DNA of 64,000 bases from Longimonas halophila (GTDB lineage Bacteria > Bacteroidota > Rhodothermia > Rhodothermales > Salinibacteraceae), in the NCBI RefSeq assembly GCF_002554705.1, contig NZ_PDEP01000006.1, positions 62,001-126,000 of the forward strand. The letters run 5' to 3'. Position numbers and translations under genes: made by a program. The notes below the pieces were generated by a model. It did no database searches, was not told where the DNA came from, and saw only the letters and a program-made list of their open reading frames with translations. Of this stretch, positions 14,805-24,498 are shown piece after piece. Numbering within the stretch: the stretch's first letter is position 1; each line of letters begins with the position of its first letter.

Positions 14805-16895
14805 ATGCCCAACCAGCTCGCGCAGTCCAGTAGCCCCTATTTGCTTCAGCACAAAGACAACCCGGTGGACTGGTATCCGTGGGGCGTAGAGGCGTTTGCG
14901 AAGGCACAGGCCGAAGACAAGCCTGTGTTCTTGTCAATTGGCTATGCTACCTGCCACTGGTGCCACGTGATGGCGCATGAGTCGTTTGAGGATGCGGAGG
15001 TGGCCGCGCGCCTGAATGAGGTGTTTGTACCCATCAAAATGGATCGCGAAGAGCGCCCCGACCTCGACCAGCTCTACATGAGCGTCTGCCAAATGATGCG
15101 TGGCAACGGCGGCTGGCCGCTCAACGTGCTCCTGACGCCCGACAAACGGCCCTTCTATGCGGCCACCTACCTGCCCAAACACGGACGTATGGGGCGCACC
15201 GGACTCATGGAGCTCACCGACCGCGTGGAGGCGCTTTGGGCGCAGGAACGCGATAAGCTGGAGCAGGAGGCCGACAAGATGATCGACCTGCTGGAGCAAG
15301 AGAGCGACACCGACACACGGGGCGATGTCCCCGCGCCGTCTACCCTGCAGAACGGTGTGCAGCAGCTCAGCCGCCAGTTTGATCCTACGCATGGCGGATT
15401 TGGCGGTGCGCCCAAGTTTCCCATGCCGCATACGCTGCTCTTCCTGAGCACCTACGGCGCTGCGTCGGGAAGTGACTACGCCGTGGATATGGCCACCTCC
15501 ACGCTGCGTCCCATGATGCGCGGCGGCATTAACGATCACCTGGGTGGCGGACTGCACCGCTACGCTACGGATGCCATCTGGCGGTTGCCGCACTTCGAGA
15601 AGATGCTCTACGACCAGGGATTGCTCCTTATGGCCCTGACGGATGCGCATCGCTTGCAGCCCCATGCCGGTTGGAATGGTCACGTCGACGATCTGGTCGC
15701 CTACCTGAAACGCGATCTCTTGGATGACACCGGCGCGTTCTACTCCGCCGAAGATGCCGACAGCGCAGACCCTGAGACGGGCGAATCGCGTGAGGGCGCC
15801 TTCTACACGTGGACGCTGGACGCCATCCGTGATCATCTCGACGCTGACACCGCCGAGCGCTTTGCAACGGTGTACAGTATGCAGGAGCAGGGTAACTTCG
15901 AGGAGGAATCCACTGGCAAACGCACCGGCGAAAACGTGCTTCATCGCGCCGATAGCTGGGGCGCGCTGGCCGAACAGCTTGACACAACGCCTGACGCCCT
16001 GCAACACGACATAGACGCCGCCCGCGCTACGCTGTTCAAGGTGCGAAGCGAGCATCCGCGTCCCTTCCTCGACGATAAGATCCTAACCGACTGGAACGGA
16101 CTGGCGCTCGCTGGCCTCGCCCGCGCTGCACAGCACGTTGACGCGTCGTATCTGCCTGTTGCGGAGAACGTTGCCTCGTTTCTGTGTGACACCATGCTGC
16201 GCGACGACGGACGCCTGTGGCATCGCTACCGCAATGGCGAAGCCGGTATTGAGGCCACGCTTGCCGACTATGCCTACCTGGCGTGGGGCCTGCTCGATCT
16301 GTACGACGCCACACTCAGCACGCGCTGGCTCGGAGCGGCGCGCACGCTGGCACAGACCCTGTGCGCCGACTTTGCTGATGAAGAGCGTGGTGGATTCTAT
16401 ACCGCGCCCCACACTGCCGATGACGTGCTGGTGCGCCAGCAGGCGATTTCGGATGGAGCGCGGCCCTCGGGCACCGGCGTGGCCATCTACGTGTTGCATC
16501 GTCTCTACCGCATGCTGGGCACTGAGGCATTTGCCGATACCGCCGAGCGGGCCCTACAGCGTGCCGGACGCCACATGCGCTCGCAGCCCGGACAGCACAC
16601 CACGCTGCTATGGGCGCTGCATCACTGGCACCATGCCGGGCGTGAAATCGTGCTTGCGGGCGATCCTGGCGATGCACATTATCAGGCGCTGCTCGAGACC
16701 GTCCAGGCGCATCAGACGCCTGAAGACATGGTCATACACCGTCCCCCTGGCGATGAACACGTGCTGCTCGATTGGGCCCCCTACCTGGTGCATCAACCGC
16801 CACAAGACAACGTGCCCACCGCCTATGTGTGCGAAGGCTTCACCTGCGATGCCCCGACCACCGATCCAGAAGCGCTGGCAGAGCAGTTAAGGTAA
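14805..16895 (+). CDS. Thioredoxin-domain protein YyaL/DUF255 family (spermatogenesis-associated 20-like)
   Basis: The 696-residue product starts at the ATG at 14805 ([23 protein letters not shown]), the invariant N-terminus of this family; the 13 upstream codons are not conserved. Residues 1-160 are a thioredoxin-like DUF255 domain with the redox motif CHWC at 50-53 and [11 protein letters not shown] just after. The rest is an (alpha/alpha)6-barrel region like N-acylglucosamine epimerases ([41 protein letters not shown]). The family is conserved from bacteria to man, but its biochemical role is not established. It is cytosolic, with no signal peptide. It faces a minus-strand gene that ends 10 bp away. 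Confidence 0.95.
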   Translation: MPNQLAQSSSPYLLQHKDNPVDWYPWGVEAFAKAQAEDKPVFLSIGYATCHWCHVMAHESFEDAEVAARLNEVFVPIKMDREERPDLDQLYMSVCQMMRGNGGWPLNVLLTPDKRPFYAATYLPKHGRMGRTGLMELTDRVEALWAQERDKLEQEADKMIDLLEQESDTDTRGDVPAPSTLQNGVQQLSRQFDPTHGGFGGAPKFPMPHTLLFLSTYGAASGSDYAVDMATSTLRPMMRGGINDHLGGGLHRYATDAIWRLPHFEKMLYDQGLLLMALTDAHRLQPHAGWNGHVDDLVAYLKRDLLDDTGAFYSAEDADSADPETGESREGAFYTWTLDAIRDHLDADTAERFATVYSMQEQGNFEEESTGKRTGENVLHRADSWGALAEQLDTTPDALQHDIDAARATLFKVRSEHPRPFLDDKILTDWNGLALAGLARAAQHVDASYLPVAENVASFLCDTMLRDDGRLWHRYRNGEAGIEATLADYAYLAWGLLDLYDATLSTRWLGAARTLAQTLCADFADEERGGFYTAPHTADDVLVRQQAISDGARPSGTGVAIYVLHRLYRMLGTEAFADTAERALQRAGRHMRSQPGQHTTLLWALHHWHHAGREIVLAGDPGDAHYQALLETVQAHQTPEDMVIHRPPGDEHVLLDWAPYLVHQPPQDNVPTAYVCEGFTCDAPTTDPEALAEQLR

Positions 16896-16905
16896 GGACG
16901 TACGG

Positions 16906-17583
16906 TTACAGTACGTACTCGAATAGCGAGATGAGCGCGGCAATGAACGCAGCAATCGCGTACATGCGGTTGAGGATCGTTTGCTGCGACATAAGGATTT
17001 CCTGGCGGAGTCGCCCTTCCGTTGATTGAATCTCCTGGCGAAGTGATTCATCGACTGCCTTTATCCCTTGGCGGAGCACTTCGTCGCCAGATTTCATCTC
17101 GTGCCAGAGCGTTTCGATTTCCGCCCGGAGCGCTTCATTGCTCGACTTGATCTCTTGGCGGAGGGCCTCATCCACTGCCTTTATTTCCTGGTGAAGTGAT
17201 TCATTCACCGCCCTTATCTCCTGCTGAAGCGATTTATCGACCGCCTTTATCTCTTGGCGGAGGGCTTCATCCCCGGATTGTATCTCCTGACGGAGCGACT
17301 CATCCATTGCCTTTATTTCTTGCCGGAGCGCTTCGTCGCCAGATCGCATCTCCTTCCGGAGTGTCTCAATTTCTGCCCGGAGGGCTTCGTCTCCAGACTG
17401 CATCTCTTGCCGGAGCGCTTTGATCTGGCTGCTCAGCTTCTGCTCGGCCAGCTCAATGTCAGAGGCGGTCGCGCCGCGCTCTTCCGACTGTGCAATGAGT
17501 TCCACAATGCCCTCGGCCTGTCGGTCATCCAGGCCGTACTCTTCAACCAGGCGGCGCTTCGATTTGAGGGTGTCGATGGGCAT
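16906..17583 (-). CDS. Tail-anchored coiled-coil protein, DUF1640/CCDC90-like, with 11-residue repeats
   Basis: In this 225-residue protein residues 1-35 (LKSKRRLVEEYGLDDRQAEG) match the N-terminal head of DUF1640 proteins, whose eukaryotic relatives are the mitochondrial MCUR1/CCDC90 proteins. Residues 56-197 are an array of 11-residue units of the type ALRQEIKAVDE, a hendecad coiled coil with Glu/Lys/Arg on the outside. A transmembrane helix (about 206-224) ends the protein at LFEYVL, so the stalk should project into the cytoplasm as a homotrimer or similar. Residues 66-106 and 149-189 are nearly identical, a recent internal duplication. The function of bacterial members is unknown. It is convergent with the yyaL-like gene. 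Confidence 0.85.
   Translation of the reverse strand: MPIDTLKSKRRLVEEYGLDDRQAEGIVELIAQSEERGATASDIELAEQKLSSQIKALRQEMQSGDEALRAEIETLRKEMRSGDEALRQEIKAMDESLRQEIQSGDEALRQEIKAVDKSLQQEIRAVNESLHQEIKAVDEALRQEIKSSNEALRAEIETLWHEMKSGDEVLRQGIKAVDESLRQEIQSTEGRLRQEILMSQQTILNRMYAIAAFIAALISLFEYVL
16993..17418 (-). repeat. Coding minisatellite of ~33-bp units
   Basis: Within the coiled-coil gene, degenerate 33-bp units (11 codons) repeat head to tail about thirteen times, with two six- to seven-residue insertions that shift the phase. A roughly 123-bp block (codons 66-106) recurs at codons 149-189. Confidence 0.85.
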
Positions 17584-17824
17584 GGCCGTGCATGCATTTC
17601 GAAAATGAGGTAAAGCTGTCGTTTCAAAACAGGAGTCTGGGTCAAAAGTTCAACGGCATTGCAACGTGCTGGTGTGGACAAGCAACCCGACCAGAATGTG
17701 GCTTCCGCAGGCTGTAGCATTCTCGCGGGGAACCCCACCCCCTTCGCTAAACGTTGCACGCGTCGCTCGTTCGTATGAAGCATCATACAACGCTTCCTTT
17801 ATCTTCTTCTCACTTCGCCTCAGT

Positions 17825-18853
17825 ATGTATATCGACGGCCACCTCGATCTTGCTTTCAATGCCGTCGTTCACAAGCGCGATCTGACACGCGGGGTGATAG
17901 CCGTTCGTGCAGACGAAGACCGCTCGCATCAGGAGCTTATGGTGACGCTCCCCGAGCTGCGTCGTGCCAACGTAGGCATTGTGTTTGGCACGCTCTTCGC
18001 CATGCCCCGCTCGGCCTTGCAGTACGAGGGCGACACTCCCCCAACGTGGAAAGCAAAACTCAGCTACGCCACGCCCGATGAAGCGCATGCCCTTGCTGTA
18101 GATCAATTGGACTGTTACGAGCAATGGGAGGACGAAGGGCGCATCCGCATTCTGCGTACGCAAAGCGACCTGCAGGCGCACGTTACGGCGTGGGACGACG
18201 GGGACCGCACCATCGGACTTGTAGTGCTCATGGAAGGGGCTGACCCGATCCGTACGCCCGACGAACTTGCGTGGTGGGTCGACCGAGGGCTTCGCATGAT
18301 CGGGCCTGCCTGGCGGGGCACGCGCTATGCTGGGGGCACCAGCGCCCCCGGTCCGCTCACCGCCGAAGGAAAAGCGCTCGTGCAGGCCATGACCGAGCAC
18401 AACATCCCACTCGATGTAAGCCACCTTGCTGAAGAGAGCTTTTGGGATGCAATGGATCTATCGCCCCGGCACGTACTGGCCAGCCATAGCAACGCCCGCG
18501 CCATAACGCCGGGTGATCGTCAGATAAGCGATGACATGATTCGCGCGGTAGGAGCATTGGGCGGGGTCGTTGGTATCGTGCTTGGCGATGCCTTCTTGCA
18601 TCCCGATCATGCAACCATGCAGGTCACGCTGCGCGATGTGCGCCGCCATGCCAAACACGTCGCCAGCCTGATTGGGTGGGACCAGGTGGCCATCGGGAGC
18701 GACTTCGACGGGGGCTTCGGGGTACAGGAAACGCCCCACGAACTCACGCGGGGCGCCGACTTTTCAAAACTTGGAAAGCTGGTACCTGAAGAGGCGCGAA
18801 GCGGTGTTATGGGAGGCAACTGGTTGCGCTTTTTGCGACGCGTACTGCCGTAG
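17825..18853 (+). CDS. Membrane dipeptidase-type M19 peptidase (renal dipeptidase family)
   Basis: The 342-residue product starts at the ATG at 17825 (MYIDGHLDLAFNAV), which places the first zinc ligands His6 and Asp8 at the N-terminus, as usual. Other M19 features are LMEGADPI (bridging Glu), PLDVSHLAEESFWD, LASHSNARAI and IGSDFDGGFG. The family hydrolyses dipeptides, including dehydropeptides and some D-amino-acid dipeptides, with a binuclear zinc centre. No signal peptide is present, so the enzyme is probably cytosolic. The 53 upstream codons of the open frame carry no conserved sequence. The ATP-grasp gene follows after 90 bp on the same strand; the two may be cotranscribed, but no functional link is evident. 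Confidence 0.92.
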   Translation: MYIDGHLDLAFNAVVHKRDLTRGVIAVRADEDRSHQELMVTLPELRRANVGIVFGTLFAMPRSALQYEGDTPPTWKAKLSYATPDEAHALAVDQLDCYEQWEDEGRIRILRTQSDLQAHVTAWDDGDRTIGLVVLMEGADPIRTPDELAWWVDRGLRMIGPAWRGTRYAGGTSAPGPLTAEGKALVQAMTEHNIPLDVSHLAEESFWDAMDLSPRHVLASHSNARAITPGDRQISDDMIRAVGALGGVVGIVLGDAFLHPDHATMQVTLRDVRRHAKHVASLIGWDQVAIGSDFDGGFGVQETPHELTRGADFSKLGKLVPEEARSGVMGGNWLRFLRRVLP

Positions 18854-18943
18854 CTCGTGGCCCTTCGCATCCCCCAAAATACGGCCCAAAATGCAGCAGC
18901 GAGCCCTTTTACAATATATATCCAGCAACAAATCTGAGATTCT

Positions 18944-20152
18944 ATGAGCACGCAACAGCCTGTCACCCTTCTGTGTCTTGCCAGCTACGAAAAGGGCGCG
19001 GCTTTCCTCCGCGAAGCGAAAGCGCAGGGCGCCCGCGTTATTTTTGTGACCGTTGAGAAGCTCCGCGATGCCGACTGGCCGTGGGAGGCGATCGACGAGG
19101 TCTACTACGTTCCCGATTTTTCGAACGAAGACGACGTCCTTCACAGCATCAGCTATCTGGCGCGGGCGGAGAAGATCGACCGGATCGTGCCGCTTGACGA
19201 GTTTGATCTGTATAACGCGGCCATGCTGCGTGAGCACTTGCGCCTGCCGGGTATGGGGCAGACTGCTGTGCGCTACTTTCGCGATAAGCTCGCCATGCGC
19301 ATGAAAGCGCGCGATGCGGGGATCCGTGTGCCCGACTTCGTGCCCGTCATCAACTACGATGACATACGCGCCTTCATGGATCGCTGCCCGCGTCCGTGGA
19401 TTCTGAAGCCGCGCAGCGAGGCATCAGCCATTGGCATCAAGAAAATCCACGCCCCCGAGGTACTCTGGCGCACGCTCGACGAGCTGGGCGACCGGCAGTC
19501 GCACTTCTTGATGGAGCAGTTCGTGCCGGGCGATGTCTACCACATCGATTCGCTCGTAAGCAATGGGGACGTGGTCTTTGCCGAGGCCCATCGTTACGCC
19601 AACGCTCCCTTCGACGTAATGCACGGCGGCGGTATCTTTGCCAGCCGCACCCTCGACCGCAACGGCGACGAGTCGGCCACCTGCCGTGCCCTTAACAAAC
19701 AGCTTGTGCAAGACTTTGGGATGCACCACGGCGCGGTGCACACCGAGTTTATTCGCGGACGCGACGATGGCGACTTCTACTTTCTCGAAACTGCTGCTCG
19801 GGTCGGCGGGGCCCACATCGCAGAAATGGTCGAAGCCTCAACGGGCATCAATCTGTGGGCACAGTGGGCCCGCATCGAGGTGCAGCGCGCCCGCAACGAT
19901 GCCTACGAACTACCGGAGCAAAAGCAAGACTACGCGGGCATTATCATTTCGCTGGCGCGCCAGGAGCACCCCGATCTTTCAGCATACCAGGAGGCGATCG
20001 CATGGAAAATGGAGAAGAAGCATCATGCCGGGCTCATCGTGCGGGCCGATAGCCAGCAGCGCGTCGACGCCCTGCTCCACGAGTACATGACTCGCTTCTA
20101 CGAGGACTTCCACACGTCCATGCCCGCGCCCGAAACCTCTGACGATGCGTAG
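18944..20152 (+). CDS. ATP-grasp family carboxylate-amine/thiol ligase
   Basis: This 402-residue protein has an N-terminal Rossmann-like pre-ATP-grasp domain (TLLCLASYEKGAAFLREAK) and an ATP-grasp fold. WILKPRSEASAIGIKK is the ATP-binding beta strand and loop, MEQFVPGDVYHIDSL follows, and FLETAARVGGAH is the Mg2+/phosphate region near residue 285. These enzymes activate a carboxylate as an acyl phosphate for ligation to an amine or thiol. The substrate cannot be deduced. The AT-rich stretch ACAATATATATCC about 35 bp upstream could be a promoter -10 region. A hairpin with a U-rich tail follows the stop. Assignment to the superfamily is firm. Confidence 0.88.
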   Translation: MSTQQPVTLLCLASYEKGAAFLREAKAQGARVIFVTVEKLRDADWPWEAIDEVYYVPDFSNEDDVLHSISYLARAEKIDRIVPLDEFDLYNAAMLREHLRLPGMGQTAVRYFRDKLAMRMKARDAGIRVPDFVPVINYDDIRAFMDRCPRPWILKPRSEASAIGIKKIHAPEVLWRTLDELGDRQSHFLMEQFVPGDVYHIDSLVSNGDVVFAEAHRYANAPFDVMHGGGIFASRTLDRNGDESATCRALNKQLVQDFGMHHGAVHTEFIRGRDDGDFYFLETAARVGGAHIAEMVEASTGINLWAQWARIEVQRARNDAYELPEQKQDYAGIIISLARQEHPDLSAYQEAIAWKMEKKHHAGLIVRADSQQRVDALLHEYMTRFYEDFHTSMPAPETSDDA

Positions 20153-20188
20153 GGGCCGCCTCCACAGGCTGCCAACGACATCTGCACG

Positions 20189-20220
20189 GCAGGCTTCCAA
20201 GCGGAGCCTGCTGTAATTTT
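20189..20220 (+). terminator. Hairpin terminator after the ATP-grasp gene
   Basis: GCAGGCT (20189-20195) pairs with AGCCTGC (20205-20211) across a nine-base loop and is followed by TGTAATTTT. The T-tract is interrupted, so the call is moderate. Confidence 0.55.
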
Positions 20221-20333
20221 AGATGGAGGGCTTGCCTCTCTGGAAGCGTTTCCGGATGCTGTACATCCACTTACTTCGGATGCCCACCCGGCGCATCCCA
20301 CCGCCTGCTTGTCTCATACACCCTTTACTCGCC

Positions 20334-21524
20334 ATGCGCGACGTATACATCGTATCCGCTCACCGCACGCCCATCGGACGCTTCGGCGGCGCGCTCAAGA
20401 AGCATTCGCCGGTCGATCTGGCCGCTCACGCCATGAAAGGCACGCTCGAATCGGCTGATGTCGATGGCGGAGCGCTCGACATTTACGTGTTTGGCAATGT
20501 GCTACGCGGCGGACACGGCCAGCTCGTGCCGCGCCAGGCGGCCATTCAGGCAGGCATCCCCAAAACCATCGACGGTTATGCGGTCGACATGGTCTGCGCC
20601 TCCAGCATGATGAGCCTGATCAACGGGGCTACCATGATCAAGGCGGGCGAGGCCAACCTGGTCCTCACCGGCGGCACCGAGTCGATGTCGGACACCGGCT
20701 TCTACCTCTCCTCGAAAGCGCGGTGGGGCTACAAGTACCTGCCGGGCGACCACGAGCAGGTCACCGATCTGATGTTTCGCGACGGACTCAGCGATCCGTT
20801 TTCAGGCGAGGCCATGGGCGTGCAGACCGAGCGCCTGGCCGCTGAGCACGGCATATCACGGGCCGAGTTGGATGCCGTAGCGGCTGCCTCGCACCAGCGC
20901 GCCGCGCAGGCCCACGAGAGCGGCGCGTTCGAGGGCGAGATTCTGCCCATGGAGTACCGCACCCGCAAAGGCCCCGAGACGCTCAGCCACGACGAAGGCG
21001 TGCGCCCCGACACTACCACCGATTCGCTCAGCGGACTGCGTCCGGCGTTCGACGAAGAAGGCGTGCTCACCGCCGGCAACAGCAGCCAGATCAGCGATGG
21101 CGCGGCGGCGGTCCTCCTGGCCAGCAAAGAAGCGGTCGAGGCGCACGGTCTTACCCCGCTGGCCAAGGTCACCGAAAGCAGCTGGGCTGCGGGCGAGTCG
21201 TGGCGCTTCCCCGAAGCCCCCATTCCCGCTGTCGAAACGGTGCTCGAAAAAAGTGGCACCTCCACCGACGACTACGACCTCTTCGAAAACAACGAGGCGT
21301 TCGCGATCAACAACCTGCTGTTCCAGCGGATGTTAGACGTAGACGCCGATCGCCTGAACGTGCATGGCGGTGCCATTGCAATGGGGCATCCCATCGGCGC
21401 ATCGGGGTCGCGCATTGTGGTCACGCTGCTGCATGCGCTCATCCAGCACGACGGCACGCAGGGCCTGGCGTCGATCTGCCACGGCACCGGCGGCGGCGTG
21501 GCCATGGGCATCGAGCGGGTGTAA
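20334..21524 (+). CDS. Thiolase family protein (acetyl-CoA C-acyltransferase)
   Basis: The 396-residue product starts at the ATG at 20334 (MRDVYIVSAHRTPIGRFGG), the standard thiolase N-terminus; an upstream 37-codon extension is not conserved. The nucleophilic cysteine is Cys88 in DMVCASSMMS. The conserved NEAFA appears as FENNEAFAINN, the His motif as GHPIGASGSR, and the C-terminal cysteine loop as SICHGTGGGVAMG, where most thiolases have CxGGGxG. It should catalyse thiolytic cleavage or condensation of acyl-CoA. No other fatty-acid genes adjoin, so degradative and biosynthetic roles cannot be separated. The last base of its TAA stop is also the first base of the foldback repeat. Confidence 0.95.
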   Translation: MRDVYIVSAHRTPIGRFGGALKKHSPVDLAAHAMKGTLESADVDGGALDIYVFGNVLRGGHGQLVPRQAAIQAGIPKTIDGYAVDMVCASSMMSLINGATMIKAGEANLVLTGGTESMSDTGFYLSSKARWGYKYLPGDHEQVTDLMFRDGLSDPFSGEAMGVQTERLAAEHGISRAELDAVAAASHQRAAQAHESGAFEGEILPMEYRTRKGPETLSHDEGVRPDTTTDSLSGLRPAFDEEGVLTAGNSSQISDGAAAVLLASKEAVEAHGLTPLAKVTESSWAAGESWRFPEAPIPAVETVLEKSGTSTDDYDLFENNEAFAINNLLFQRMLDVDADRLNVHGGAIAMGHPIGASGSRIVVTLLHALIQHDGTQGLASICHGTGGGVAMGIERV

Positions 21525-21686
21525 GAACCTGTTTTGATTTCTTATTTTGGGCTCCGAGCGGCTCCGCTGGGCTGCAAATTGCCCCTAATCTCGGCCCGTA
21601 GCCCCGGCTACGAGCCTCGATTGGGGTCCAATTTTCGCCTCAGCGGCCCTCGCTCTCGCCGTCAAACCAAAACCCAAACAGGTTCT
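21524..21686 (+). repeat. Foldback MITE-like element, copy 2 (uninterrupted)
   Basis: It begins AGAACCTGTTT and ends AAACAGGTTCT, with TAA-type bases outside both ends. The 163 bp match the two parts of copy 1 (1980-1997 and 2224-2367) with about seven differences including one indel. Inside, GAGCGG...CCGCTG...AAATTG on the left is the inverse of the right half, and a GTAGCC/GGCTAC hairpin forms the tip, giving an almost full-length hairpin. It starts at the thiolase stop codon and ends about 200 bp before the glycosylase gene. No ORF is present. Confidence 0.87.
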
Positions 21687-21797
21687 AAGCCTCCCGAAAT
21701 CGGTTGGGGTTTCCAACGCCATGCGCGGACGCTCGGCTGTGAGGGTCCGCGCTTTGTTGTGACGTACGGTGCCGAAGCTGAGGCGGACTTTTTTTAG

Positions 21798-21820
21798 AGG
21801 GATACGCAGCGCATCCCCCT
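21798..21820. repeat. 23-bp quasi-palindromic repeat, copy 1
   Basis: GGGATACGC and GCGCATCCC flank a single A. The 23 bases are identical at 22 positions to 37580-37602. Both copies lie about 40 to 75 bp upstream of a start codon (glycosylase; serS). Confidence 0.6.
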
Positions 21821-21893
21821 GAACAAAACACATACGCAAGCTTTCGGGTTGGTGTCGTGGCGCATATTCCCCCTTGCAACCAACAGATGTACC

Positions 21894-22508
21894 ATGGATC
21901 CATTTCCGGCCTCGTTTTACGCACGGTCGGCGCTGGAGGTGGCGCCGGAGCTGCTCGGCCACTGCGTGGTGCACGACCCGCCCGATGTGCCACGTCGGGT
22001 GGGTCGCATTGTGGAGACGGAGGCCTACACCGAAGACGATCCGGCCTTTCACGGGTGGAACGCCCGCGACCCCGAGACCGGCGAACTGCAGCGCACCAGC
22101 CGCACCGCCGATCTGTTTGGTCCGCCGGGCCGCTCCTACGTCTACCTGATCTACGGCATGTACTGGCTCCTGAATGTCGTCACCGAGCCCGATGGCATTG
22201 GCGGGGGCGTGCTGATTCGGGCCGTGGAGCCGCTTGAAGGCCTTGCCGCCATGCGCCCGAACCGTCCGGCAGCAAAGCGCGACGTGGACCTTACGAACGG
22301 GCCCGGCAAGCTCACGCAGGCGTTTGGCATCGACGACGAAACCTATCACAATGTGCCCCTCACCGAACCGCCACTCTATCTGGCCCGTGATTCGGAGGCG
22401 CCCACGCTGTCGATTGTGCGCAGTCCGCGCATCGGCATCACCAAAGGGGCCGAGCGCCCGTGGCGGTTTTCGGTAGCGGGGCATCCGTACGTCTCGGTGA
22501 AGCCATAG
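21894..22508 (+). CDS. DNA-3-methyladenine glycosylase (AAG/MPG family)
   Basis: The 204-residue protein starts at the ATG at 21894 (MDPFPASFYARSALEVAPELLG). It has the AAG-family signature: RIVETEAYTEDDPAFHGW, containing the catalytic Glu and the intercalation region; GPPGRSYVYLIYGMYWLLNVVTE; GVLIRAVEPLEG; and NGPGKLTQAFGI. It excises alkylated purines such as 3-methyladenine and hypoxanthine, starting base excision repair. Length is typical for bacterial members. The upstream region carries the short quasi-palindromic repeat and the foldback element, so the gene probably has its own promoter. Confidence 0.96.
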   Translation: MDPFPASFYARSALEVAPELLGHCVVHDPPDVPRRVGRIVETEAYTEDDPAFHGWNARDPETGELQRTSRTADLFGPPGRSYVYLIYGMYWLLNVVTEPDGIGGGVLIRAVEPLEGLAAMRPNRPAAKRDVDLTNGPGKLTQAFGIDDETYHNVPLTEPPLYLARDSEAPTLSIVRSPRIGITKGAERPWRFSVAGHPYVSVKP

Positions 22509-22667
22509 GGAGAATGCGGAGATCCTGCTGTGAAAGCAACGCCTACTGATTGGCTACCATGCCTTCTGCACTGCTATCTTGGCTCGGGTGAGCGTGTGGA
22601 CTGCACCAATACTACGTGCAAGTCCATACAGTATAACTCGATTTTCTTATCAACGAAATGATCGACT

Positions 22668-23363
22668 ATGCAACGTTTAATTGCAGTACCTCTTATGCTA
22701 CTTCTGGTCCTGACAGCGTGCACGGAGCAGCACGAAGAGCAGGCCCAGCAACAGGGCGAGCAGGCCAGATCGGCCATTCAGCAGCATGTGGACAATCTGC
22801 GAGGTGAGATGGATGCTGCCTTGGACGACGCCAGCCAGGAGCTGGACGCACTGGAACGCCGGATGGAGTCTGCCAATGTAGACTCTGAGATGCAGCAGGC
22901 CGTTGCCGACCTCCGTGAGCAGCGTCAGGAGATTGCACAGCAGCTCCAGGAGGTGCAGAACGCGAACGAAGATGAATTGGCGACGGTGCGCGAGCGTCTA
23001 CAAGAGCAGCGAGCTAACCTCAATCGTCGTCTGGAAGAGTTGAAACTGCGGACCGCCGACTCTCGCGAGGAGTTTGCGCAGGCTGCTGAAGAGCGCCTCA
23101 ACAAGATGGAGCAGGAAATCAATACGCTGGAGCAGCAAGCCGAAAACGCCAGTGGCCAGATGCAGTCCGACTACAGTGAAGAGGCCAGCGAACTGCGGTA
23201 CCGATACGATGAGCTTACGCAGGCCCTTAGTCGGGTGCAGGACGCCAGCGAAGACGAGTTCGCTAACATGCGGGATACGTTGGCCGAAAACCTCGCCGAG
23301 TTGCGCACAAACATCGAGCAGAAGATGGACGAAATGGAGCGTGAGAGCGGCTCGAATCAGTAA
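22668..23363 (+). CDS. Coiled-coil lipoprotein (hypothetical)
   Basis: The 231-residue precursor has a lipoprotein signal peptide (MQRLIAVPLMLLLVLTAC) with lipobox LTAC and acylated Cys18. The mature part is almost entirely helical, rich in Gln, Glu and Arg, and predicted by eye to be a long coiled coil, with phrases such as EELKLRTADSREEFAQA recurring. It contains no Pro after the signal and no enzymatic motif. It should sit in the periplasm or outer membrane as an extended rod. TATAAC about 40 bp upstream could be a -10 box. The permease gene begins 85 bp downstream, so the two may be cotranscribed. Confidence 0.8.
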   Translation: MQRLIAVPLMLLLVLTACTEQHEEQAQQQGEQARSAIQQHVDNLRGEMDAALDDASQELDALERRMESANVDSEMQQAVADLREQRQEIAQQLQEVQNANEDELATVRERLQEQRANLNRRLEELKLRTADSREEFAQAAEERLNKMEQEINTLEQQAENASGQMQSDYSEEASELRYRYDELTQALSRVQDASEDEFANMRDTLAENLAELRTNIEQKMDEMERESGSNQ

Positions 23364-23448
23364 GTGAACTGACGAGCGAACGCTGCCAGGATGCCGCACG
23401 GTCTCTACCGTTCTGTTCTCAAAACGAATAACAGCAAACAGGGCCTGT

Positions 23449-24498
23449 ATGGACACGAACTTCGATCCCTACACGAAACGGGTGCTTATCGCCGGAGCAA
23501 CTGTACTGGGCTTCGTGCTTTTGGCCCTGATTCTACAGCGCGTGGCATCCGTGCTGTTGCTGATTTTTGCAGGTATCCTGCTGGCTGTATTTCTGGATAG
23601 CCTGACATCTCTCGTGCAAGCACGCATTGGCCTGGCTCGGGGATGGTGCCTCGGGCTTGTTGTTCTCCTGTTGGGCCTGGCCTTCGCGGCGTCGGGGTGG
23701 TTTGCAGGGCCGCCGATCAACGATCAGATCAATCGGCTGGGCGAGCGGATTCCAAGTGCGATCGAACGGATTCAAGCGACGGTGGCGCAGTACGAGTGGG
23801 TGCGCAGCTTCTTGCTTGGACCAAGCGGTTCCGGACAAGGCATATCCTTTTCGGGGCAGGCGATGTCATTTGTAGCGGGTGGAATCACCAACACGATAGG
23901 CGCGCTCGCCAGTGGGCTGGTCGTGCTCATCATCGGTCTCTACGCTGCTGCAACCCCGAGTGTCTACATTGATGGAGCCATCCGGCTGTTGCCTCCGGCC
24001 CGGCGCAGCCGCGGACGTGAGGTCGTTCGCGCCCTGGGAAAAGCGCTGCGCTGGTGGCTGCTGGGACGCATCGCCTCGATGGCCATCGTTGGGGCCTTGA
24101 CCGCTGTGGGCCTTTGGATTGCCGGTATACCGCTTGCATTTGTGTTGGGGCTTATTGCGGCGCTGCTCTCGTTTGTGCCGTACATTGGCCCGATCGCATC
24201 GGTCGTTCCCGCTGCGCTGGTCGCGCTGGCCGACAGTCCCAACAAGGTGCTCTACGTGCTCGTTATTTACTGGGCGGTTCAGCTGCTTGAGAGCTACCTG
24301 ATCACACCGCTCATCCAGGAGCGCGCGGTGTCGCTCCCGCCAGCGGTGCTCATCAGCGCCCAGGTTATCATAGGCATACTGGCGGGGGCCATTGGCGTGC
24401 TCATGGCAACGCCACTCGCGGTCGTCCTCATTGTGCTCATCCAGATGTTGTACGTAGCGGATACGCTGGGCGATTCGGTACCCACGCTGGGTGAGTAG
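23449..24498 (+). CDS. AI-2E family transporter (TqsA/PerM-like permease)
   Basis: This 349-residue integral membrane protein has the AI-2E pattern: two N-terminal helices (GATVLGFVLLALILQ, VLLLIFAGILLAVFLD), another helix, a hydrophilic stretch of about 70 residues (ERIPSAIERIQATVAQYEW), and then at least four helices. The family motif region LIAALLSFVPYIGPI and the helix ending PLIQERAVSLPPAVLI are characteristic. Family members export small molecules or act as Na+/H+ antiporters; the autoinducer-2 function is proven only for some, so the substrate is open. The gene ends 277 bp before the stop of the converging AT-rich cassette. Confidence 0.92.
   Translation: MDTNFDPYTKRVLIAGATVLGFVLLALILQRVASVLLLIFAGILLAVFLDSLTSLVQARIGLARGWCLGLVVLLLGLAFAASGWFAGPPINDQINRLGERIPSAIERIQATVAQYEWVRSFLLGPSGSGQGISFSGQAMSFVAGGITNTIGALASGLVVLIIGLYAAATPSVYIDGAIRLLPPARRSRGREVVRALGKALRWWLLGRIASMAIVGALTAVGLWIAGIPLAFVLGLIAALLSFVPYIGPIASVVPAALVALADSPNKVLYVLVIYWAVQLLESYLITPLIQERAVSLPPAVLISAQVIIGILAGAIGVLMATPLAVVLIVLIQMLYVADTLGDSVPTLGE

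Noticed and set aside
16993..17418. Regular 33-bp repeats suggestive of a CRISPR array
   Set aside because: The repeats are contiguous without unique spacers and lie in frame inside a coiled-coil gene as 11-codon units.
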